This document shows positions 47,175 through 58,253 of a stretch of 64,000 nucleotides of DNA, piece by piece. Each line of letters begins with the position of its first letter. Positions within the stretch are counted from its first letter, which is position 1. Source of the DNA: Corinectria fuckeliana (Eukaryota; Ascomycota; Sordariomycetes; Hypocreales; Nectriaceae). A model generated the notes under the pieces. That model did not search any database. It saw only the letters and a program-made list of their open reading frames with translations, and was not told the origin of the DNA. The stretch spans positions 1 through 64,000 of the forward strand of contig WPDH01000138.1 in the NCBI GenBank assembly GCA_019137255.1, in the 5' to 3' direction. Position numbers and translations under genes: made by a program.

Positions 47175-48387
47175 TTACAGCAGCCAGCTGCCAAAGTCAA
47201 AGGCAGCCTCAGCCTCGCCTGCGGCAAGACCGGCGTTCTTGAGAGCACCCCAGTTGACGTCGTCGATGCCCACCTCGTAGTCCCAGCCCTGGTGCGGGTC
47301 GGCGTTGGGGAGGATCTGCCAGTAGAACCAGGGGATGCCGGCAGCGTCAATGCTGGCCGCCCACGAGCGGATGTTGGAGTCCCGCGTGGCGCTGCTGATG
47401 GCGCTGCCTCCGTTGCAGTTGTTGTTGGAGGCGTCGGTGTAGCACGCGCCCCATTCCTGCATGATCAGCTTCTTGCCCGCGTTCTTGGCCTTGTCGACGT
47501 AGGGCTTCAGGGCGCTGGTTGCAAAGTCTCCCACCCCGTAGGCGTGGATGGCCAGGACGTCGAGCGCGCTGCAGCTGAAGTAGCTGTCGAGGAGAGAATT
47601 GGCAAGGTAGGCGCCCCCGCCGGTGGTGACGAGGATACCGCTGTTGCCGTTGAGGTTGTCCTTGATGGACTGGGCCATGGTGCACTGCCAGGAAGCAAGC
47701 GCAGTTGGGTTGTCTAGACGCCGAAGAGGGTTGGTTAGCGACGTGGCATCGTCAAGCCGCACCCTTTCGAGTCACATACCTGCGGGTGCATGGCCTCGTT
47801 CTGGGCTTCAAAGGCAAAGATGTACTCGGAGCTCTGGCTCCAAGCCTTGCCGTTGGTAGGATTCACGTGAGCAAGCACATGCGCAATGCGGTCCTTGAAA
47901 TTGCCGATGGCGGCGCTGTTGGTGTAAAAGTCGCCGGTCCCGTACCACTTCCCGTAGAAGTCACTGTTTCCCTCGAGGGCGTTGTAGCTGTGGATGGAGA
48001 CGAGGAGCTTGATGCCGTAGCTGTGGGCCTTGACCATGAATGTGTCTAGGCGGTCGAGGACGGTGTCGTCCCAATCAGTAGGGATGTCTCCCTGGAGGGC
48101 GTTGAACTTGTTAATGGGAGTCCCTTTGGTCTTTCCAGACTGGCCTGTACGCAATGAGTTAGAATCTTTGCCTCTACTGTATAAATCGATAGAATCTTAC
48201 CATCAAGCCACACGCGCAAGACTTTGACGCCCGCACTCTGCAGACCTCCGAGAAGGGTGGTCGAGTAACTGTCCTCTATGCCAGCCGCATAGTAAAGGTT
48301 GGAGGCTGAGAAGGACTTGGCAGCGTAGGAAGTGGTCAAAGAGGAGAGGCCAAACAGCAAAGCTGTGAAGCAAGAAAACGGCTTCAT
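47175..48387 (-). CDS. Secreted GH5-family endoglycosidase, mannanase/cellulase-like
   Basis: Three exons (48387-48201, 48144-47776, 47713-47175) give 364 aa. The second donor is GTGACT at 47775; the more attractive GTATGT four bases upstream would break the frame. A clear signal peptide (MKPFSCFTALLFGLSSLTTSYA) opens the protein. The TIM barrel shows VLRVWLDG (strand 2 Arg), LVSIHSY, the acid/base Glu in FEAQNEAM and the nucleophile Glu in MQEWGACY, with a Trp (FYWQILP) after it. These fit clan GH-A family 5. The product would cut beta-1,4-mannan or glucan outside the cell. Together with mndB this may supply a mannan-degrading pair, but substrate is inferred. Confidence 0.87.
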
Positions 48388-49415
48388 GTTGAGTAGTTAC
48401 TTTGGTGCGAAGAAGCTGCTGCTAAAGGTGTTGATTCTCATCCATAAACATGTTCTACAGCTCAGTATAAATGCAAATCCTCATCGCAGCCCCAGACACG
48501 GTGTAGATCCTGCTGCAACGCATCTCCATCAACACGAGAGACTAACACCGTCTGTGGAGAATTAGAGGGTTGTGGCTATCAACTTCCCCAAGCTCACCCA
48601 CGACACTCCTTCCGCAACACGAGTTGCACGTAGATCAACGCTCGCTCCGCAGATCCCGAGATGCTCCTAGCGGGGATGATGCTTACGAAGCCCGAAACAC
48701 CCTAGCAAACAGGCGCTCGCACGGGGTGACGCACGGTTAGCGGTGCATGCTACTACCGTGGGGATTGCAGAGTCCGTTCTGGGGACGGGGTGTTTTGACG
48801 ATAGGGGTGGACTAGATGGAACCCATCTCGGCCAAACCGGCTTCTCTACGAAGAGTCAGGCAACCTTGGTAGTGGATCTCTTTGTTTGGGCTTATAGACA
48901 GCTCTGCTTACTGTGACATCGGGCGAGGAGTGCATGGAGATGAATCGGTTTGGAGATCAGCAGTCTGACCGACGGTGCTAGCCCCGGACATACGAACGAC
49001 CGGTAGGCCTACACGAGCTGCTGTCTTGAGAAGACCAAGGCTCGAAGGGCTGTCACAAAACGAATTTGACAGGAATAATGCGATCTGGTAATTTTAACTC
49101 GGGACATGATTAACCCTGAAACCTTGGAATCTAAGCCAAGTCTCAGATCATGCCGTATACAAGTTAATACAGGCCGTCTAATGACAGTAAACGTCGTACT
49201 CCATGATGCTGCTCATACGTTTCGACCCTCTCCCTAGTCGGCCAAACTCCAACATCTCAGGGACTTGCGTGCCTGTCCACTTTAGGCAGACAAGTTTTGT
49301 GCATCGTAGAGACATCGTCGGAAATGACGATAATCTAAGGAACATCTATAAAAATGGCCCAATGGAATCACAGAGCCACATAGCAGCCCTTCCATCTCGT
49401 TAAACCAGCATCAAC
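48388..49415. promoter_or_regulatory. Divergent intergenic region
   Basis: About 1 kb between the GH5 gene and the small secreted protein. A TATA box, TATAAAAA, at 49347-49354 lies 69 nt before the secreted-protein start. No other gene is seen. Confidence 0.5.
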
Positions 49416-50046
49416 ATGCAGCTCCAGACCTTGTGGTTCTTCATCTTAGCGATGGTATCCGCAGCGCCTGCTACGCCCTCAAAAGAAGAGTCGACATCTT
49501 TTAACATCGTGAAGCGCGACGGCTCAGCATGGCTGGAGGTGCACACCCGCGTCTCCGTTGGGATCGGCGGTCCAACTGTGGGCGTCTTGCCTGGTCCTGT
49601 GAACTCGGCTACATGTAACCTGCTTGTAAGACGAAACACGCAGATGAGTTGGAAGTATAACTAAACACTGTCAAGCTTACCCGCTCCGACCATTCGAGAT
49701 ACGATCCGCCCGTCTCAAAGTCTAGACCTGACTCGGCTACGTGCTCCATCGGGCAGGTATTGTCTGGACATGATGACGAGCTAGGCGACTTCAGCGTCGA
49801 GTGGACTAATTATCTCTGTGGCACTTTCGGGGGGTGAGAAGCCCAACTGCAGTCAAGGGAAGAACCTGTGCTGATGGCCAATAGTGTCTGCAAATCCCAA
49901 GTTCACAGTCCAAGGACAGACCATTAATGCGTGGGAAGCAGGTAAGTACTCAAGAGTGCAATTCGAGAACAGAGCTGACGTTAGTAGGAAACTGCAAGCA
50001 GGGAACGAGCAAGGACGGACTCAATACTTTTGAATACTGGATGTAA
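49416..50046 (+). CDS. Small secreted Cys-containing protein, possible frameshift
   Basis: Exon 1 (49416-49625) encodes a signal peptide (MQLQTLWFFILAMVSAAPA) and a Lys-Arg site (NIVKRDGS) suggesting Kex2 processing. It ends TCNLL. A 50-nt intron with branch TAACTAAAC leads to exon 2 (49676-49833), which reads TRSDHSRYDPPVSK to NYLCGTFGG. Two more exons (49885-49941, 49988-50046) read SANPKFTVQGQTINAWEAG and NCKQGTSKDGLNTFEYWM then TAA. The step from exon 2 to exon 3 is off by one base at a run of six G, so either a homopolymer indel has broken the gene or the protein ends earlier, at a TAA near 49925. A TATA box lies 69 nt upstream. Four Cys are conserved-looking. The family is unknown; it could be an effector-like protein. 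Confidence 0.55.
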
Positions 50047-51011
50047 GACTTTGCAAGTAGTGAAGTTTCATCTATACAAGCTAACATATTGATTTAGCTG
50101 CGAATATTCTGTCTAAGTTGGTTTCTTTGTGATCGAGCAGTTGCTTTTGGCGGAACATAAAACCAGGTTACTTGTGTAGACTTAGGAAATGGGGAAGTTT
50201 AGACAATAGCAAACGCCCCTAATTTAGCTCACAGCAGCTTCTTTACCAAACATGGCCGTCACTTGCACACCTGCTTCAGCGTCAGTCCCGACTCCCGCGG
50301 GAACGAATTCTTCAAGAAGGATCGACACAGCGCGTCGGGCTGGCTGACTACTCGACCTATCAATCAACACACGAAACACAATCACCCCATGCGGCGACAG
50401 AATTAGGCCGATGTGTACCCCTGAAATTTCGCTGGCATGGTATCCAAGCCTAGGAAGCAGTTATTGGAATCAGTGAGCCTTATAAGCTTTCCCCACAAGG
50501 AAATCTTTGCCAGCTGTAGGAGAGACGTGAGTACCTCTATGATGCCAAATCGTGTCAGACTGAGGAGCTGATCCCTAAGGATCACTAAGACCTGAAGGGG
50601 TATAAGGGGATAATAGTCTGTAGCTCCTCTCTGCAGTCTAAATCCCGCGACCAGTACGAGGCGCAACCTGTTCCCGACTGCTCGTCATCGGCGACCAACA
50701 TGGGACCTTATTCAGTCAGAGTAAGAGGCCTCCGAGGCACTGAACCTCATCTAGTGGGACAGGACACGGTCTCGGTGGCGCTCCGAGTCCTTCGGGGCAG
50801 TCAGACTCGGCGGCAGTGGCTTTGAGATAGCTTAGGCTTACAAGGAGCGCACGCAATGCGGGTTTATAGCCGGTGGTCTCGGTCAATGGGGCAGCTATCA
50901 CAATACGATCAAGTATGTACAGTCCACAGAAAATCGCTGACAGTTAAACTGTGTCGCATTAGATCACGGAAACCTCGTACTTTTTTACTTAGAGCTGCTG
51001 CCGTAACTGTA
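50047..51011. other. Gene-poor stretch
   Basis: Only short frames (50403-50666, 50716-50901, 50856-51080) without recognisable features. Confidence 0.4.
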
Positions 51012-51890
51012 CTAGGTGAAGGAAACCAACTCCACCCCTCGGCTCAGCTCCTGAGATGCCTTTCTTCTACTCTGCGCTAGGCTTTTCTGTGGATATTGGC
51101 AAAGGGACTCTACTGTGCTCAACCGCCGTAAAAAATTAGTATAGCTAGCGCTAATCAAGGTCATGTCTTGATTCGATGGTGTTGGGCCTTCTGCTTCTAG
51201 GATCTCGTTCAATCCGAAGACGATAGCATCGCGCAGCCGGACTTCGGCGTTCCCAGCAAAGTCTGCAGAATTTTGTATTAGTTTACGCTTGGTAAAGTAA
51301 ACAAATACATACTGGGCAATGGGAGCTTTCCTTCTAGCGTTCGTATGCAGGAATCCTTGTGTACGCTCCGCGTGATGATGCCGCATTTTCGTACCTCTGG
51401 CAGCAAGTCGCAAGCCACTATCTTTGTCCTCAATGGCAAGCAATTACTTCTCTCCTCATCTTTACACGTTAGCCTTAGATGTGACTAGCGTTAAGAATCG
51501 TGCCTGTAAAAGTGATCGACCTGAATGTTAGTAGAAAGCGTCGTCGCTTCGGTGAGGGACAAAGGCAATGAGGTTGATTGCCATGGGCATTCTCCAGCGT
51601 GGCTCAAACAACTTAGGAATTTTGATTGCTGCCTCAAGGCCACCCTTACTAATTCCTTGCCACTCTGACACCTTAATATAGAACCTCTCATGGAGTTTAA
51701 AGACTGGAATTGCCCAGGGTGGCTGCTGGTGGTTCCTAAAGCGCATACTTTCGAATTCAGGGATTAGATCATAGGGAATCGCCTGAGCGGAGACGATTTT
51801 GCAATTGCCCTCGATATTTAGAGCGCCCTGCGACAAGTACTCTCCAAAGTAAAAATATCCGGACAAGAAGCGGTGTTTCTTCGATCGCAA
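51012..51890 (-). CDS. Hypothetical ORFs, perhaps one split gene
   Basis: Two minus-strand frames look protein-like but unrecognised. The first, 51890-51528 (120 codons), reads RFLSGYFYFGEYLSQ to PHRSDDAFY and stops. The second, 51443-51012 (143 codons), contains DSGLRLAARGTKMRHHHAERTQ and a basic C-terminal part. A good acceptor (CTAACATTCAG) follows the first stop at about 51530, so an intron joining them is possible, but I found no phase-consistent donor. Both first codons are uncertain. It may be a decayed gene. Confidence 0.35.
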
Positions 51891-52996
51891 ACCCTCAACT
51901 TCTAAAGCCGCGGGTCAAATGATCTATATACGCGGACGAGATGCTCATCTCGAAGAAATGTTTCCTTATGGAAGCAGGTAGTGTCGACAATGCAAAAATG
52001 GATGTTGTCGAAAGTCGACCTGTCCCTTGCGTTAGCGCGCAGGTGGAAGATGTACACGAGTGCGAATAGTAGTGAGCTTGTTCAGGACATTAAGTCAGGA
52101 CCCCCCATCCATTCTAGATGCTTGTAGATCCTGCCTGCGACTCGGCGCTTGTAGACCCTAGCAAAGACGTCTACTTTGTAGTCCACAGCTGCATCTTTGG
52201 CATCCATGGACTTTGTCCAAGATGTATCGGTCATGCCGCGAGACATTGGAGTAAACACTCGGAACAATTTAGCGTGGCGTGTCATCGAGTTTCTCCAGAG
52301 TTCGCTCTATATCCTCGGAAGGACGAAAGGGTAGACAATCGGTATCGGCGAGGTCCAGGTCCTGAAGCTAGTCCGCCAAGCCCCCAAGTGCCATTTTGTT
52401 CATAACTAAGGATAAGGGGCTTAGGGATGACCTAAAAAGAGGGGAAATCCTTATTTGTCGTTATAAGCTGATTTGCGGATGAAACCAGATCACGCGGTAC
52501 AACAGACACAGCGGTTACTGTTGAATCAAGAGTGGCAAGGTAATATATCCGACCTGATACGACTGGCTGATACGAATTAAGCGTCAGCGAAGATAATGAA
52601 TGCAGCACACTCTACAGCCTCACTTTTACAGCCTTAGACATCTAAGATATGACCAAGCTAATATAACTGGCTGTATATGAATTAGGTGTGGGCGAAGACA
52701 ACACATGCAACACACTCTGCAGCCTCACTTTCAAAGGGTATGAAGAGAAGTGCACTTTAGTTGTGTATAAAGCTAGTCAGACCTTCGTGTGATGACTCGG
52801 TCTCATCTTCTTCTAAGCCACCACAACTACTACTATAGTATTCTCCAAGACCCAAGTTCTCATCTCCCTTCCCTAAGCAGGCCACAACTCGAGTCTAAGC
52901 ATCACCATTGCCCCTAGGTCCCTATAGGTAGACAACCTGTCCTTTGTATTCAAGTCCGCCTGATGATAACAACTTCCAGGAGCAATCTGGGTCACA
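51891..52996. other. Intergenic with internal sequence similarity
   Basis: Two related stretches of about 80 bp (52545-52640 and 52665-52740) share words such as GAATTA-GTGG-GAAGA and ACACTCTRCAGCCTCACTTT, which suggests a local degenerate duplication. No supported gene. Confidence 0.4.
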
Positions 52997-53191
52997 ATGG
53001 GCCTTTGCGGAAGATGTGGCGGTACTGGGAAACTCTCTCAGACGTGCTCAAGCTGCGCAGGGTCGGGCGGCCTTCCGAGCCAGGCCAGGTGCAGTTCTTG
53101 TATGGGTAACGGCGTCAAAGCTGTCACTTGCAGCCCATGTGGCGGCACCGGGAGTGGGAAAAGTGGCGGGGCTGGATCTAACGGTCGCTAA
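52997..53191 (+). CDS. Tiny CxxCxGxG-repeat (DnaJ zinc-finger-like) protein
   Basis: A 64-codon ORF with a good ATG at 52997 contains four CxxCxGxG units and little else: CGRCGGTGK, CSSCAGSG, CSSCMGNG and CSPCGGTGSG, ending in a Gly/Ser tail. This is the pattern of the zinc-binding central domain of type I DnaJ/Hsp40 proteins and related chaperone domains, but with no J domain or substrate-binding part around it. Four such units could bind two zinc ions. No signal peptide. A longer overlapping ORF at 52944 is in a different frame and lacks this pattern. Function unknown. Confidence 0.55.
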   Translation: MGLCGRCGGTGKLSQTCSSCAGSGGLPSQARCSSCMGNGVKAVTCSPCGGTGSGKSGGAGSNGR

Positions 53192-53998
53192 TTATCTCCT
53201 GCTCTAGAAGCAGCGTCATCACCTCTTTACCATTCCACGTGTTCCTGTTGTAGCCTTGACCACCTCGGTAATAGTAATCTCGTCTCCCCGCCGGTCGAGA
53301 AGCGGTGATCACTTTCTTGCCAATATTCTCGTTTGAAGCTGCGGCAGTAAAGTTAGGGGCCGAAACTTTATGACTGAGGCTTCTAGCTACTGCTCTCTTG
53401 CTGTTACGCTGTGTTCTCCAGTACCGTAAAAGGCGAAACGGGTGTCGCCGTGTTGCTACATGAGCACTTTTTGATGGACTGTGGCGTGGCACCAGTGTCG
53501 CTGGTATATCTGCAGAGTACAATACTTGCCTTTCCCATGAAAACAAAAAGGGCCCGGTCTGGCCATTCTCGACATATCGGAAATGGCTGGACAGGCGGCC
53601 AGTCAACTGGCTGCTGCGTGGGCTTCAGAGGAAAGGAAGACACCTGCCAATGTAGTATCACACAGGGAAATCAGAGAAATTTAATCAGCCAGTGGTCAGA
53701 CCCATTCGAACAACAGACGTATTGTTACCCAAGACTACTTTCTAGTGAACTAGTCCCACAAGTCCCTATGCCACAGATTTCTTCTAGCTGAGTATGTCCT
53801 CCAAAGTCGTATCACCAAGGTGAGAAGTACGGCTCGCAATGCGCTGGATTAACTTATCACGAATGGTAGCAACACCATCCCCAAACTCGTCGTAATCTGA
53901 AGCCGCCCGTTTGGCTCCATTCGCACCAGGAGCGTCTCTTCTGTGAATGCAATGTACAACGCATCATCTTCACACTTTCGCTGTAGACAGTCTACAAC
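53192..53998. other. Intergenic
   Basis: Overlapping frames on both strands (53178-53606 minus, 53411-53791 plus) have no recognisable domains; I do not support a gene. Confidence 0.4.
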
Positions 53999-55471
53999 CT
54001 AAGACGGATACTTTCTAACAGCCGCGTCGATGGCATTTGCAACATACTTGACGTTGTTCGTATTCACTATCAAGACAATCGTAAGCAATTGATAATCAAT
54101 CCCAGACTGGAATACTTACATCCGGCAACCGAGATTCGTCCGGATTGCAAAATATACACGTGGCTGTTCTCCTGAATCGAGGCAACTTGCTCCGGAGTCA
54201 ACCCCGTATAGGAGAACATGCCAATCTGATAGAAGAGAACATCAGCAGAGTTCTTTCAAGTCCAACTCAGAGTGCGACTACGTACCTGCGAGACAATATG
54301 GCCCCATTGCCCGGGAGTACCGAGGGCGACAAGCTCGTCGTAGAGGGCCTTTCGCATCTCTTTGATGCGTCCGCTCATCTCTTGGAGGTCCAAAAGCCAG
54401 TCATCGAACAGCTTTGGGTCCGAGATGATTGTCGCGGCGAGTCTGGCTCCCGTCGTGGGAGGCTGCGAGATGTGCCCTCGCTGGAGGCGCGACAGATGAC
54501 CCTTGGCTTTCGCGGCGGCCAGCGACGTCCCGCAGAAGAGGTGCAGGGCGCCAACGCGCTCTCCGTAGAGACCCATGTTCTTGGAGAAGGACTGGGCGAC
54601 AGCCAGCTCAAGCGTGCCACGCTCCAGGAAATGGCGAACGGCCCACGCGTCCTCGGCCAGGTCTCCGCTTGCGAATCCTTGGCTTCAAGTTGTTAGCTCA
54701 AGACATGGAACAACCACCGGGCAGAACTTACTAGGCACAGTCAAAGAACGGGAACAGTCCTCGCTCTTCGCAAACATCCGCCACTCTCTTCCACTGGTCC
54801 TTGGTAGGGTCGAGACCAGTAGGATTGTGGGCACACGCATGCAGCAGGATGACTTCTCCAGGAGCAGCCTCGGTCTTGAGCTTCTCGATCAACCGCTCGA
54901 AATCCAATCGCGTGTTGCTGGCGTCCCAGTACGGGTATCTCTTCACGTCGACACCGACGAGGCCCCAGATGTTGGCGTGGTTCACCCAGCTAGGATCCGA
55001 CAACCACACGGCCGACGGGTTCAGAGTCTCCGCCAAGAATCGCGCCCCGAGGAAGTTGGCTCCAGTGCCAGAGATGGTCTGAAGCGAGACCACACGACTG
55101 TCCTTGGAGCCAAGAGGCCCGAAAAGGACCTGTCGAGCCGCGGACACGAAAGGTGCGAATCCTGAAATAGGCAAGTATTCATACCGGCCTGAATCTTGCT
55201 TCTTCTTGACTATTTCTTCAGCCTGGAATTCTCGCTCTGTTAGTTACGGCACTGATTCAAACATAGTTGAAAGGGAGGGGATATTGATATTCACCTTCTG
55301 CACCGCTGGAAGCACCCACGGCTGCGAGTTGTCATCCCGGTAAAGACCAGACCCAAGGATGACCTTTTGCGGGTGAGGGTCGGCACGAAAGAGTTCTTTG
55401 AGAGCGTAATGGGGATCAAGAGGAATCTCGCTCAAATCTCCAAATAGAGACGTGGTTGGTATAGAACCCAT
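53999..55471 (-). CDS. Class I aspartate aminotransferase-like enzyme
   Basis: Five exons (55471-55295, 55222-54732, 54682-54286, 54225-54120, 54066-53999) give 412 aa, the usual AAT length. The PLP Lys is in SFSKNMGLYGERVG. Also present are the HACAHNPTGLDPT block, FPFFDCAYQGF (the PLP-pyridine Asp and Tyr), and C-terminal SGRISVAGLNTNNVKYVANAI. The Arg of SGRIS binds the substrate carboxylate. There is no obvious targeting peptide (MGSIPTTSLFGDLSEIP), so it is probably cytosolic. It is divergent from the PEP mutase-like gene across 975 bp. That pairing suggests it may transaminate phosphonopyruvate, a 2-oxoacid analogue of oxaloacetate, to phosphonoalanine; this is inference. A housekeeping AAT role is the alternative. 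Confidence 0.94.
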
Positions 55472-56446
55472 GGTGCAGTAGGTGGGATAGAACAAAGTCG
55501 ACGATAAAACAGAATGGTGATGAGGCTAAGTTGAGTAGAGAGATGCAGCCTTTGGAGAGGAAACATTGATATATATTTTCAATTCGCGGGATCTGCGCTG
55601 AGTGTCACTTTTGTCATCATTTCTGACTTTGAATTATTGCAACAGCCACTGCGAGCACGCCATTGCCCATGTCCGCATTTGGTCGTGAACGCATTCGCCA
55701 TACGTATACCTAGTATCGCAAGATGATCACGGGATCAAAGGCTGTAACCCTACGGCGCGTTATACCCGAGCCCCGGCATGCGCGTCTACAGCCCTGTAAA
55801 CGTCATCACCGGCAGTTGGACGAAAGAGGAGAGTGAGCACGCGACATGTACCTCTACATTCATGGCCTGGACAACAAGCTGAGTAGATGATGATGCAGAT
55901 GCATGGATATGATGATGACATACAGGGGAACTCACGGGCGGCTCCGCGTGATCCGAAGTGATAAATCATACATGGTCTTATGCTCAAATCTCACTGCATG
56001 CATACGCATAAGCGGAAACAAGAGAACCTACCTAGGCACACGGGAGGCGTAACCGACTTTCTGAGCTGTCAACCGAAAAGTGCATAGGAAGGATTTGTGA
56101 TATTTTCCACCACGGGAAAGAGATGGACCTTTGGGATGGATTGGCATGAACGCTTCGGTCCTTTGATGATGCAATTGAGAACGAAAAGTACCTCGGAGCT
56201 TCTCTCGGCTGGAAAGCTCTACCGTCAGTAAGTCCTTTGTTTGGGCGAGACACTTTGAACGCGGCAACTATCTCTAGCCTCATCAGACAACTCTTTCGTC
56301 TATAAAAGGTGGAGAACTGTCGACTTCGAAACAGGCTCAACATCCATCACTCAACACAGTCACATTCAGATACACTTAGACTCCAAGCTTCCAAACTCCT
56401 CAAGATCATCATCTCTCTTTGCCTATCCAATCTCTACAACTCAAAG
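55472..56446. promoter_or_regulatory. Bidirectional promoter of aminotransferase and PEP mutase genes
   Basis: A shared 975-bp divergent region. A TATA box TATAAAAG at 56301-56308 lies 139 nt before the PEP mutase start. An AT-rich ATATATATTT near 55570-55580 lies about 100 nt before the aminotransferase start. No coding frame is supported. Confidence 0.6.
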
Positions 56447-57589
56447 ATGGCTACTACGTTCCGCACTGTTCTCGCCCAGAACAATGGACAAGTCCGCATC
56501 TGCGAGGTCCACGACCGCGCCTCGACCGAGCTCGTCCGTGACTCGGTGGCAGACAACGCCCAGAGCTTCGATGGCGTCTGGATCAGCGGCCTCACGCAGA
56601 CCACCATCCTGGGCCTCCCTGACACGGAGCTCATCTCGCCCCTGAGGCGTGCCCTCCTGACGACGCCCGTGTACAAGCCGCTGCAGAGCAACGGGCGTCC
56701 TCTCTGCGCCGCCTTTGACGCCGACAGCGGCGGCGACATCAAGGACATCCCGGCACTTGTCTCGGTGCTGGCCCTGAACGGAATCTCGATGATCATCGTC
56801 GAAGACAAGGCCGTGGGCAAACCCGGCGAAAAGGTCAACTCCCTTCTCGCCACATCTGACGCCCAGGGTCAGGCCGACCCGCATGAGTTTGCCAAGGTCA
56901 TTCGCGCCTTCAAAGCAGCGTCGGCTGACAAAGACGTCCTCATTACGGCTCGGATCGAGAGCTTCACCACGCGGGTCATCAAGAAAGACCCGGTCGAGGA
57001 GGAGAGATCGGCTCAGGCGGCACTGCAGGATTCGTTGGCGCGGGCAAAGATCTACTCCGAGGCTGGGGTCGACGCCATCATGATCCACAGCAAGAGCAAG
57101 GAACCTGACGAGGTCCTCGGCTTCTTGCGCAGCTTCCGCGCTCGCGATACAACCACGCCGCTGGTCGTCGTTCCCACGGCCTACGCGAGCACGAAGCGGA
57201 GCGTGCTCGCCGACGCGGGTGCCAACGTGTTCATCTACGCTAACCACCTGCTGCGGGCCAAGATCAGGGCCGTGACGGAGACGCTGGAGCCTGAGCTCGC
57301 CGAGAAGCCGAGCTTGTTCGACGAGGATGACGACCTGGGCCCCTCGTGGAAAGCACGCAACTATGCCTGTCTCTTGAGGAAGCTGGCCGAGAGACGATAC
57401 TTGGGGGAGCACAAGAGCAACGAGACGCACCGTTACGGCCTCGTTGCCGAGCAGAAGGCGTGGGAGAACATACAGGCCACTATCAAAGACCTCGCTGGTG
57501 GTCAGCTGTGCGGCAGTGAGGCCGACCATCGCATCATCACCGTGAAGGAGCTGCTCCAGATCAACGCGCAGCAGGTTTCCCCGGTCTAA
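56447..57589 (+). CDS. Phosphoenolpyruvate mutase-like enzyme (isocitrate-lyase superfamily)
   Basis: An intronless 380-aa gene; the start is the ATG at 56447 after a CT/CA-rich leader and a TATA box. Key residues of PEP mutase are in place: W45 and S47 (WISG), metal ligands D91 and D93 (FDADSGG), E119-D120-K121 opening the gating loop that ends NS at 131-132 (family motif EDKxxxKxNS), R169 (ARIESF), H214 (IHSK) and VVPTAY. PEP mutase interconverts PEP and phosphonopyruvate and is the entry step to nearly all C-P natural products. The gating loop has a four-residue insertion, and a Lys/Arg-rich C-terminal extension follows the barrel. Phosphonopyruvate hydrolase or another superfamily lyase is the alternative. 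The divergent aminotransferase favours a phosphonate role. Confidence 0.87.
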   Translation: MATTFRTVLAQNNGQVRICEVHDRASTELVRDSVADNAQSFDGVWISGLTQTTILGLPDTELISPLRRALLTTPVYKPLQSNGRPLCAAFDADSGGDIKDIPALVSVLALNGISMIIVEDKAVGKPGEKVNSLLATSDAQGQADPHEFAKVIRAFKAASADKDVLITARIESFTTRVIKKDPVEEERSAQAALQDSLARAKIYSEAGVDAIMIHSKSKEPDEVLGFLRSFRARDTTTPLVVVPTAYASTKRSVLADAGANVFIYANHLLRAKIRAVTETLEPELAEKPSLFDEDDDLGPSWKARNYACLLRKLAERRYLGEHKSNETHRYGLVAEQKAWENIQATIKDLAGGQLCGSEADHRIITVKELLQINAQQVSPV

Positions 57590-58253
57590 GCGGTTGTCTT
57601 GGTAATCTGACGCGCAGCTCGTGTAGCACGAGTCGGGGGTTAGTTCATTACAGATAGCTACAATAGAGTTGAGCATATTTTGACTCACAACTTCGCTCCT
57701 AGAAACAGAACGCCCCTGTTCTAGTATTGGCCATGGTCGGTAGAAGTTGATATCGGACATGTTTCGAATCCTCAGTAGTCCAGGCCAGCTGCAATAGTCC
57801 CACGCCCAACGACCGTTTACGTAACATGTCGATCTTAGTTCCCGTAGGCGCTGTATAACGTAGTAGATGATAAAACCACGGTATTAAGTAGCGGTAATTC
57901 AAATGGTCGTAAGCTGACGGTAAGCTGACCGACGTCTATATCGTGTGAGTGATTTCCCAAAGGAGAAAGCTGTCGCGTGCATAATCTACATTTCCCATTG
58001 CTCATACTCATGCCTAATGCCGGGATATCATCCAGGTAGTATTGGATGGCATTACAAATGCAGCTTCTTACAGGGCTCCAGACCAACCCTGTCAGTCTCT
58101 CGTAGCGGGGCGTGCGCGCGGGGTACGACGTGGACCAAGTCATAAGCCGCATTCAACCCCGAAAGCCCCTTGGAACCAGTTCATCCACATATCTTGCTCG
58201 AGTTCATTCAGCGTGTAGCTCGTAGTCTTCAGAGCCCAGATTGCATTTTGACC
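57590..58253. other. Intergenic, promoter of the MFS exporter
   Basis: About 660 bp with no supported gene. Confidence 0.4.

Noticed and set aside
47154..47717. 187-codon plus-strand ORF
   Set aside because: Antisense shadow of the last exon of the GH5 gene.
56441..57760. 439-codon minus-strand ORF
   Set aside because: It lies antisense to the PEP mutase-like gene and is a shadow of its GC-rich third positions; it has no domain signature.
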